NCBI GenBank assembly: GCA_002270565.1
Contig: NQMI01000017.1
Coordinates: forward strand, 320,150-384,149
DNA: 64,000 bases
Reading direction: 5' to 3'
DNA from: Stenocarpella maydis
Taxonomy: Eukaryota > Ascomycota > Sordariomycetes > Diaporthales > Diaporthaceae
The position numbers and the translations under genes are program-made. Positions 53,694-64,000 of this stretch are shown here, piece after piece (position 1 is the first letter of the stretch; each line of letters starts with the position of its first letter). Below the pieces are notes generated by a model. That model made no database searches. It saw only the letters and a list, made by a program, of their open reading frames with translations, and was not told the origin of the DNA.

Positions 53694-55620
53694 GTTATGA
53701 ACCACCAGGCATTGGCGGCTGAATACCGCAGAAGACAACCCCGCAGGCCAGGAGCTAGCTCCCGAAAGGGTCGTCCCACCTGATCCAATCAGTAACGCCA
53801 CCTTATTAGGGTTAGGGTTAGGGACCCATCAGAATCGATGGGATCTGCGTTAACTCCATCAAGCAATACTTAGTCAACAGAATTACTATTAATTCTATTG
53901 AGTTACTAAAGAGTCAGAACATATATACGGATATGGTTATCACTACAGTAGATAGCTTTTATAGGATAAACTTTTTAATCATTAATCTAAGTATTCAATC
54001 CTAGTATTGGATTGCCTTATAGCTAGTGATTATTATTAAGTTAATGAATATTACTTATCAACCGCCTAATAATATATTCCAAATATAAACCCTTAATCTT
54101 CTAGGTTTAATATACTTAGAAATCCTTTAATTATTATATTTTAATGACTCTTATTTATATATTACTATACGGACTTTAAGTAATATTATACATAGAACCC
54201 TTTATGATGTCTGACTCCAGAATAATTACTCCTACTTGCAACCTCTTATACAAGCTTGGTAATATTGCCAGCCAGCTAATGGCTGACCTTTATATCCAAG
54301 AATTAGCTAACGAAGTAACCCGACTCTATACCCTTATAGATGGATAGGCTAACTAAAATAGGAAAATAGAGTAACTCCGGGAGGAAGTCACTACCCTTCA
54401 GGCAGGAGCTAATATCATTAATACCCCAATCTAGGTAAAGGAATATATTAAACTTAATACTCCGGCCTCATATAATAGAACTGCTGAATAACTTCAGGTA
54501 CACCTAATGTAAGTTAGGGCCTACTAGTGCTTCCACGGGTTTGATATATAGCCTAGCGGGAAAAGGGTTATATATATATCCTCTTTCCTTAAAGGATAAG
54601 CCTTAGCTTGGATTAAGCCCTACTTAATTAACTTTATTAATGCAGAATTATTTAAAGCCTGCAAGCTTGAAATGCAGCAAATTTTTAGTAACTATAAAGG
54701 CTATAAGGCCGCCCTTAAGTCCTTATTCCAGGACCCAAATAAGGAATGATAAGCAGAAAGAGACCTAGTGAATTGCAAATAGTATGGATTAGCTATTAAT
54801 TATGCTGCAGAATTCTAATAAATCTATGCTAAAATCAACTATACTAATAACGTAAAGAAATTCATATTTTACTATAAATTGAAGGATAAAGTAAAGGATA
54901 AACTTAGTAAGATTATAGACTAACCTAATAACTTTCTATAGTATATAGAAATGGCTATCTAGATTAATAATAGACTCTACAAATAGCACTTAGAAAGGAA
55001 GGGACGAACTTTTAAACAACTTCTATTTTATAAATATAAGCCAAATACAGGAAAGAAGTACCAGAAACTAAGCACTTAGTAGAGATAGCATACAGGCCCT
55101 ATAGAACTGGATGTTGCCTAGTATAAGGATAAGAAAAGCATTAAGTACTATAATTGTAATAAGATGGGACATTTTGCTTTAGAATGTAGGGCTCCAAAGA
55201 AGAATAGGAACTAGAAATTAATACCCAAAAGAACCCAATAGGCTAATGAAGCTACCCATTAGGCTAATATAGCCACCCGCAAAGCATAAGGACCACCCAG
55301 GTCCAAACCGTAATAGGAACTTGCAAATAAGTATTATATCTATAGAATAACCATATATAACTAATGCTAGGTATATCTAGATTAGGACTTAGATAAAGGA
55401 TACAACTTTTATAACCCTAATAAAGAAGACCTTTATAATAGTTTGTATTTCTTATAATGCACTAAATCCTAGTATAAGAAATATTAGAAGGATAAGGCTT
55501 AATAGCAGCCTATCCTACTAATGAAGAATCCCCAAAAACCTATGATAATATATATATTACTTAATTAGATAACTTGCTTTAATAACAGCTATACTTCTGA
55601 TGAATTTGTGCTATAGAATA
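53694..55620 (+). mobile_element. RIP-mutated LTR retrotransposon fragment with gag
   Basis: Begins with TGTTATGAACC, typical of a fungal LTR start, inserted into the transposase relic. A gag frame runs from the ATG at 54207 (MSDSRIITPTCNLLYKLG) without any indel to a zinc knuckle at 55146-55187, followed by a basic tail. More than twenty in-frame stops interrupt it, nearly all TAA or TAG replacing Gln codons. FLKG then ALAWIKPYL and LFQDPNKE recall the Ty3/gypsy gag domain. The knuckle reads YYNCNKMGHFALEC: the first Cys of C-x2-C-x4-H-x4-C is Tyr, a TGC to TAC change. No protease, reverse transcriptase or integrase is found, so the copy is truncated or non-autonomous; the 3' LTR was not identified. 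Confidence 0.65.
53806..53823 (+). repeat. Three interstitial telomere-type TTAGGG repeats
   Basis: Exactly three perfect TTAGGG units lie in the GC-normal start of the retroelement (probable LTR). TTAGGG is the telomere repeat of filamentous fungi. The surroundings are internal chromosome sequence, so this is not a chromosome end. Confidence 0.6.
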
Positions 55621-56083
55621 GCATTCAGTTCAGCGTGTGTATGTTTCGGCAGGGTTGCAGTATGGTGCTCTGAGGTGAATTCGGATGATTGACAATGATC
55701 TGGACAACTTTATATTGAATTAAGTTGGGCTTCTGTAAGCCCTCCTTATATACCCTCTGACGTCGTCTTACCCCTGGGCATGCTGCGGTAGGCTCTGGTG
55801 CAAATTTGCAAATGCTGGAAAATTTGCCCTTCCAACATACCATCTTTGGTTCCAAGCAACCAGCTAACCATAGCTCTAGCAATGCCCAAATTAAGTATAT
55901 ATAAACTTCAGAAATCAAGCTATCTAATGCACTAGGTTATATACTTTTGGGTAAGAAATAAGGGTAATGCAGAGGTCTGAATTAAGGTGCAAATGCAGGC
56001 CAAAATAATCGACTTACGGCCACCAAACTCATCTTGCGTCACGCATGCACTGGGCGTACTTAGCGAAAATCGCCTAACTCGCA

Positions 56084-56158
56084 AGTCTAGGGTAACTCCT
56101 TGCTAGAAAGTCTAGGGTAACTCCTTACAACGAAGTCTAGGGTAACTCCTTGCACGGA
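56084..56158 (+). repeat. Three tandem copies of a 25-base repeat
   Basis: The unit AGTCTAGGGTAACTCCTT followed by about seven variable bases repeats three times with period 25 (starts 56084, 56109 and 56134). It lies between the gag relic and the foldback element, possibly in a 3' untranslated or LTR part of an old transposon. Confidence 0.6.
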
Positions 56159-56212
56159 GTACCAACGCCCTGCTGAGCAGTTCCGTTTAACATTAATAAA
56201 GTCTTAAGAGGT

Positions 56213-56650
56213 ATAACATAGGATACCAGGAAGTAGCCAAGACCAGGAAGTGGTCACCTGCTTTCTTATATAAAAAACGTCCGTGCACACCCTGCTAAAA
56301 CCCTGGAACTAGGCCCAAAATGGACCAAACTTTCAGGGTTTGATTATAAGTATATAAATAAGTTATAGTATTTTTTCTTAACTTTTAGAATTCTTTTCGC
56401 TTAATTATTTAATAAATACGATTTTAGACCTCTGTAATTTCATTTTTCTAATATAGCTTATGTAACAAAATTCTAAAATTCCTATAAATAGAATAGTAAC
56501 TAAAGCCTATGAAATTTAAGCTACCCTGAAATTTGTATCTATTTTAGGTTTAGTTTAAGAGTTTTAGCAGGGTTGGCACAGACGTTTTTTGTATAGAAAA
56601 TCAAGGTAGCTACTTCCTAGTCTTAGCTACTTCCTGATACCTTATGTTAT
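56213..56650. mobile_element. Foldback/MITE-like element with arms of about 127 bases
   Basis: Left arm 56213-56339 and right arm 56523-56650 are inverted copies over nearly their full length, leaving a loop of about 180 bases. The ends read ATAACATA on both strands. The differences are mostly C/T or G/A transitions, with the right arm more AT-rich, as expected if one arm suffered more RIP. There is no ORF. No convincing target duplication is visible at the ends. Confidence 0.6.
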
Positions 56651-56940
56651 TACTTAGTTACTAATTATAAATATTAGAAATATTTAAGCCTTATTTAATA
56701 ATAACTTCTTAGAAAAATCTCTAAAATATATAATTAAAAAAAGTAAAGTTAATAATAAATTTATAAAAAAATAAATATTTAAAAAGTTAAATTAAAGCTA
56801 GTAAGAAGCTTAAAAGAAAGAAGATTATAATTAACCTAAATATAGCTTTTATTAATATTAAAGCTACTTAGAAGGCTAACATTAAGACTAATAATGTATT
56901 ATCTAATAGTAATATATCTAATAATTCCTTAATACTAATA
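56651..56940. repeat. Extremely AT-rich end of the transposon island
   Basis: About 290 bases of nearly pure A/T with stops in all frames, ending sharply near 56940 where GC returns to normal. It may be the far end of the transposase copy that begins at 53413, split by later insertions, but no motif survives. Confidence 0.4.
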
Positions 56941-58285
56941 GGAGAGGGATTCATTATCATTATAGCAGGCAATTGAAGTTGGGAATAGTGGCATTATTGA
57001 TAAGGAAGGGGGGCCGGATGTGGGCCACCCACGTTACAGCAGGACTGATACCAGAGTGGGCATAAATGAGGCCGCTGATATGATAATAAGTCATGTTGGC
57101 GTGAGATCCCTAGTATTGGGACCAGGTTCAAGGACCGTGGAATTTGATCAAATAGCAATTCAGAATCTTGGACGTCAGTGTTCAAAGACTCAACCCCGCG
57201 TGCACTCCACTTCTGTAGGAATACGTGTTGTGAGGTATAGTTCGCGTCAACATGGGGACCAAGGAGTTAAGTGCAAAAGCCGATTTTTTTTTTGTCTGGA
57301 GATCTCAGCCCACCAGAACCGGACTGACAATCTGTCTACTGTGGGGAAACTGCTGTCATAGAACGTTCCTCTGCCACGCTCCCACGTTGGGAGTCAATCC
57401 CTCATAGGGAGACCCGTTTCACTCCCTGCATAGGACCCGGCCGGCGCGTAGTCATTCCTCCGCCTTGGGACCAACAAAAGCCTTCCATGCATCTTCCTTC
57501 CTGTGCGTGCCAAATATGAAAGCTCGCAGAGCCAGCCAAACCACGTCTCTTCCTTTTCCGCCATTCCGCGAGTGGAACTTGGAAAAGGGAAAAGCCTCGC
57601 TCGCTCTTATGTGATGGAAGGATTGGTCCTCTTCCAGCTGTTCGTGACCCTGATTAACCTGTCTATCTTGTCTATCATAGTTTCCCGTGCTCGCCGTAGA
57701 CGTCGTTGTCGCGCGTCCCGACCAGAAAGATCCGAGAAATCCACTTTTGTCTATTGGGTCCTGTTGCGTCCAGTGTAAAAGCAAAAAGAACAAACAAAGC
57801 GCGGTGCCAAGCCACCGTCATCCATCTATCAGGCCAAATTCCTTTTTGGTGTGAAGCGCGTAAAAACATGGCCGTCGTAATGCTTCGATCAGATCCAGGG
57901 TAGTCTCCCCCCAGAGAGATGATGCGCTCGTAACTGCACGCCTCACGGGTCTTTTGCAGTGATGCGTCCTGGCTTTCCGGAAGAGCCCTCATCTAAAGGG
58001 TATCAAGAGGGTTCCAGAGCCGTGCATGAAACCAATGCAAGCGCTCTGATGACTGAGACTGATATGAGGACCTGAGCATGCCAACTCTAGAAAGACCCGG
58101 GATAATATCCGAGTCGACTCGGTCGTTACGCGCGTGGTTGTCCCGGAAAATGAAGATGAACAAGGTCGCCAGGCGAATGATCGTATGTACTGAAATCAAT
58201 GATGCCTGAAAAAAAAAAAAGGTTGTCGAGTGAAAAGGAAACATGCCGTACGGAGATGTGGGCTCCTGGCGAGAGAGCATCATGT
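56941..58285. other. Intergenic region upstream of the DED1 3' end
   Basis: About 1.3 kb of normal-GC sequence. Overlapping ORFs on both strands (57020-57361, 57503-57778, 57452-57793 minus, 57675-57992 minus) lack motifs. The right end is the 3' untranslated region of DED1, with an A run at 58210-58220. Confidence 0.4.
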
Positions 58286-60415
<2,130 letters not shown>

Positions 60416-62484
60416 GATTGCGGTCGAAGTTGGGTACGATTTGGCCTTTTTTTTCTTTCTTTTTTTGCCAAGGCTGTTGAGTTTTGTTGTTCAAGATGTC
60501 GTGGGCTTAAAAATCGACGACAACAGTCTTTCAGCCTGAGAAGAGAAGGCAAAGGTGACTCCGGTCCAGGAATGAATGAAAAATGGCAAGAACAAGAGTC
60601 TATTTGGCGATGAAGTGTCGCAAAAGTGCAAAGGCAGGGTGCGGAGAAAAGAAGATGATTCTCGTCTCCTCGCTCGTCTATTACGTTTCGCGACGGATGT
60701 GATTGTCGATTAAGCGTGGCCGAGATGAAAAGCCTCGCGGGTGGCCTTCTCGAAGAAACAACAAATGACTTCTTCAAAAAGGAAAGGAAACCGGACACAC
60801 AGTTGAGGATGGGATGTGGTTAAAAAGGTTTTGTGGGTGGATGGATGGGTTTTGGGGGGGGGGAAGGGGAGGAGAGGGAAGGAGGATAGGACAGAAGGGT
60901 TGTTGGCTGCTGAAAAAATTGTCAAGTTTTTGAGAGGGCAGGGCCCAGGGCAGGAGGCAGAAGGCCAAGGTCAGTCCAAGCAATGTCATCAGAAACTGCA
61001 CCGGCTGCGTAGTACCTAGGTAGACTTAGCAGACGCAGCCTAGTTCACGCACGTAAGGTAAGGGGGGAAGCGCCACCGAGAAGGCGGTCGGACTGCTACC
61101 CCAGAACCTTGCTTGAATGGCCACCCAGCTTTCTGTGATACCCAAGTAGGCAGTGTAGGTATCCTCCTGAGGAGGCGCTAGGCGGTTACCCACCACAGTT
61201 TGTTCTGTGTGAGCGATAAGATGTACTACTCTAGCAAGGATCCGGCCTACTAACACAAGCGACATGCCCTTTCCGTCACCACACCTCAGTCTTGTCCGTT
61301 TTGTTGCCGCCACCCTGACTGACTAAGTATATCTCGTCCGGATGCATCCGTACTGTTACTGCGTTGACTATTATTACTGCGTAGTTTTGCCTCAGGATGG
61401 CATCCTCAGCCAGCTAAGGCTTCATTTCATATGCAGCAACCGCCAGGCTTCTGAGACCTCACCGCCAGCCAGGCTGACAAGACGCCCTGCTGCAAGCCCA
61501 TTCAGAGGGCCAACAAAGCACCCTCACGTACCTACCACGTAGTACACCTTGTTGCGCTGCGACGCCACCCCATTCCCACTCACCCACACTACCTAGGTAC
61601 CAAGTACACTATGAGCATACGCAATACAGTATGCAGTCACTTTTGGGGGTCTGATGTCTGACAGGCAGGAATAACCATCCGCTGCGTTTCTCAGCACCGC
61701 AGCCTCCCCACCATTCTGACGAATCCCCAGAATCGCGGCTGTGGGCTGATCCTCCTTCTCAGGCGCTTCTCAGACAAGGAAGTCCATTTCTGCAACGTCG
61801 AGTGTGACGAGAGACTGGGTGTGACCCTTGGTTTTGCAGGCCCCTTAGCCCGTATCGGCTGCATACTGACTGCAACTGAACGTCCTCAGCGTCTGCCAAC
61901 CTCCACCACTCTTCATCTTCAGCCTCCTGTCCCTTCGATGCGCGCACTTTAGTCGAGCCCAGGTTCGCTGGATCAATGGATGTGTAATGCAGGATTACGG
62001 CTGCCTCTGCGCAACCTGATCTCCTGCAGTTTGTACACTTGGGCCATCAAGATTTCACATGCTACGACAACGTCAAAAGACCCTGGCCGGCCTAGGCTAG
62101 TCTGCGACAATACCCCCAATCTCAGGCTCTGCTCGTGCAAAAAAGGGCGCCAAAAGTTAATGATGAAATTTCTTCCGTGACAGTCTAGCTGCTTCGAGAT
62201 TTTCCAGCTTGCCAGCCGCAAGCGAGAGGCTTTGTAACTTTTGAATCTAAGTTTTTCTCCCAACCATTCCCTTCGCTGTGCTGAGGCCACCCGGGCTCCT
62301 TCGCCACCTCCCACAACGTCATTACGCATGCGCGGGTGGTGAGCTGACTCAACAGGTCTTTACTTGTTCATGCGTCGTGGTCATTTCTGTTGGCAGTCTC
62401 TATGCCTCTGTGTAATTCCCTGGTATAATACACTGTCTTTTGCTTGAGAACCGAGCCCGTCCGTGATGCGCCCTGCCCGCTCTC
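60416..62484. promoter_or_regulatory. DED1 promoter and gene-free flank
   Basis: About 2 kb. The first few hundred bases hold the DED1 leader and promoter (T runs near 60450-60475, a G run near 60855). Perfect TACCTAGGTA palindromes occur at 61013-61022 and 61590-61599. No ORF has a motif; 61973-62329 on the minus strand (118 residues) is unsupported. The right edge is the 3' flank of PRE1. Confidence 0.4.
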
Positions 62485-63306
62485 TTAGGCACTATGCACC
62501 ACCTTGTCATCATCGAATTCAATGTCGATGATTCCGTTCCTCGTGACTGCCTTCACCGTCATGCCCTTGAAGTCGATAGGCATCCTCCTCTTCAGCTCAT
62601 CCGTGCACTTGTTCAGGATTGTGATGCCCTGGTGAAGGGTGATGTCGGGGTGGTGGTGCTTGTCGAGAATAGAGAGGCAGTAGTATCTGTGTTTTTGGCC
62701 TTGATGTCAGCTCACACGGACAGCCCGCAGATAACCCGTGTCAAGGCTGTTGCAGCGGTCAAGACGTACTGTGCGTATCCATGGGCAGCGTAAGGCACCT
62801 CTGCCAGTGACGCAAGGTAGTCCAGCCAGTACAGGCTGGGCTTCTGTGTGATAGGATCGACGCCGCCGAGCAGGAGGTTGACGTTGTACGGCTTCCGCGA
62901 TCGTAGGCTCGACGCGAGCTCGCCGCGGACAAAGTGCGCCAGTGCTGACGGTGACAGGTCGGTCTCGTTGCGCATCGAGTAGAGCTGAGCATTGGCCTGG
63001 ATGTACTCGGCGAATTGCACTGCAGGGGGACAGTCAGCTAGACCGTGGCGTGTGATGGAGCTCCCCATACGCAAAACATACCGGTATCGCCAGCTTCTCC
63101 GGAATACGCCATGAGGGTGTGCTTGTTCAGTTGCCGGGTCTTATCGTCGGCGGCTTTCAGGATGGTGGCACCTCGCATCGCAGCCTTGGAGGCCGCGATC
63201 AGGGTGAAGTCCTTGCCCGTAATTCCCAGTAGAACCTCCCTGCGGGCATGTCATTAGAAGGCGTGCTCTTGCAGCCAAAGCACCAGGGGCTCATGTGGAC
63301 TCACAT
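62485..63306 (-). CDS. PRE1: 20S proteasome subunit beta4 (PRE1/PSMB2)
   Basis: Non-catalytic beta ring subunit of the 20S proteasome. Exons 63306-63305, 63239-63082, 63019-62770 and 62686-62485 give 203 residues, about the family length. The first intron (63304-63240) splits the start codon: AT lies on exon 1 and G on exon 2, giving MEVLLGITGKDF. Then come AASKAAMRGATILKAADDK, the LMAYSGEAGDT|VQFAEYIQ junction, VRGELASSLRSRKPYNVNLLLGG, LYWLDYLASL and the last exon from YYCLSILDKHHHPDITL to the end IDIEFDDDKVVHSA. As in other beta4 subunits, no N-terminal catalytic Thr is present. It is divergent from RRP9. Confidence 0.92.
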
Positions 63307-63754
63307 TGCGTATTTCGGTGCGGTGCGTGATCAAGGGGTGACGGGGGACAAGAGCTACGTAGATAGAGGAGAGTTGTCGGTTGATCAAGCTCCCCCGGAT
63401 TGCAGCTTTGCGTGAGCTTTCCCAGCCGGCCTGTCGTCAGGTCCCCCTCCAGGTAGCGAGCAGGCGAACGCGGCCCGCGCTTGCCTGGGGCCTGGGGCTG
63501 CTGGGCTGCACCACTTGTCAGCCGGCAGGCAAATCCAACACTACACCACATGCCTAGGTACACTAACTACATAGTACTAGCACAAAGCCCCTGGGTACCT
63601 CGACAGGGATGCTGACGCTGGTGGACCCCGGCCGGCCCAGAAAATTATTTCCAAAATTTCTCAACGCAGCATTGGGGAAAACCTACCAGGCGGCAGGTCG
63701 AGGCAGCCATACTTTTGGTGACGACTTGCAGCTGCCACAACAACCACAACAGCC
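63307..63754. promoter_or_regulatory. Divergent promoter, PRE1 (-) and RRP9 (+)
   Basis: 448 bases between two divergent start codons, so a shared promoter is likely. A near-perfect TGCCTAGGTA motif is at 63551-63560. No classical proteasome-box was recognised by eye. Confidence 0.4.
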
Positions 63755-64000
63755 ATGTCGTCTTTCTTTGCGGGCCCTGGGGTCCAGAACAAGCGCAAGA
63801 GGCAGGCTTCGGCAGCAGATGGCCCAAAAAAGAGATTGGCAACGTCCTCCAACTCGGTCCCCGTCCAAAAGTCAGCCGGCAAGAGACCAGGCAAGCCTGC
63901 GCCAAGGAACCAGAGGGCTGAGCGTGACGAGTCAATATCAGGCAGCGACTCTGACGATGACGACCTGTCCGAGGACGAGGACGAGTTCAACGGAGTCGAC
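63755..64000 (+). CDS. RRP9: U3 snoRNP protein Rrp9, 5' part (runs off the window)
   Basis: Only the first 82 residues are inside the window, and the frame is open to the edge. They read MSSFFAGPGVQNKRKRQASA, a lysine-rich stretch, then RAERDESISGSDSDDDD and an acidic Glu/Asp run. This N-terminus, with its RDESISGSDSD segment, is typical of fungal Rrp9 (U3-55K), a nucleolar protein of pre-18S rRNA processing. The diagnostic WD40 repeats lie beyond the window, so the call rests on the N-terminus alone. Confidence 0.65.
   Translation, partial: MSSFFAGPGVQNKRKRQASAADGPKKRLATSSNSVPVQKSAGKRPGKPAPRNQRAERDESISGSDSDDDDLSEDEDEFNGVD

Noticed and set aside
53806..53823. A chromosome end
   Set aside because: Only three repeats, with coding sequence on both sides for many kilobases.
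29470..57000. A Starship giant element carrying the patatin/NLR, HET and other cargo
   Set aside because: No tyrosine-recombinase captain, DUF3723 or matching ends were found, and core genes (dynamitin, RAD21, PMR1) lie between the candidates.
61973..62329. 118-residue minus-strand ORF as a gene
   Set aside because: No motif and no splice partners; length is within chance for this composition.

Overview
The window is nuclear DNA from a filamentous ascomycete, most likely a Sordariomycete. The evidence is many short GT-AG introns (about 52 to 202 bases), gene families such as the six-HAMP hybrid histidine kinase, PTH11-like receptors and patatin/NB-ARC and HET proteins, and AT-rich transposon relics whose stop codons have the C-to-T signature of RIP (repeat-induced point mutation). 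Two N stretches (32568 and 39704-39720) and several one-base frame breaks suggest a draft assembly. All exon limits were deduced by reading splice sites and checking that summed exon lengths divide by three.

Layout. 766-4987 (+) six-HAMP osmosensing histidine kinase. 7327-8266 (+) phosphomannomutase. 8696-9999 (-) ATP phosphoribosyltransferase HIS1. 12352-14778 (+) an unrecognised 808-residue protein with what looks like a catalytically dead Ulp1-type domain. 15685-18160 (+) sucrose-type sugar transporter. 19266-21580 (-) Src1/Heh inner nuclear membrane protein. 22847-24189 a terminal-inverted-repeat transposon with an 8-bp target duplication. 24898-26207 (-) PTH11-like seven-helix receptor. 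27037-28156 (+) 3-ketodihydrosphingosine reductase with one frame break. 29470-32498 (+) degraded patatin/NB-ARC receptor. 32813-34250 (-) dynamitin, divergent from 34784-35083 (+) molybdopterin synthase small subunit. 35231-35650 (-) PSI-domain membrane protein. 36813-37984 (-) truncated GMP synthase paralogue. 38460-39146 (+) Tma17-like proteasome chaperone with two frame breaks. 42539-44509 (-) cohesin Rad21. 47269-50684 (+) Golgi Ca/Mn ATPase PMR1. 52818-53129 HET-domain relic. 53413-56940 AT-rich, RIP-mutated transposon island. 58286-60415 (-) DEAD-box helicase DED1. 62485-63306 (-) proteasome beta4 subunit PRE1, divergent from RRP9 (63755 to the window end, +).

Most genes are unrelated housekeeping functions and do not form a pathway or biosynthetic cluster. 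The accessory part consists of the transposons, the immune-receptor relics (patatin/NB-ARC and HET), a P450 relic, the truncated GMP synthase and the odd 808-residue protein. The best candidates for something undescribed are the 1.34-kb TIR element with its 174-residue ORF, the 438-bp foldback element and the Ulp1-like pseudo-protease.
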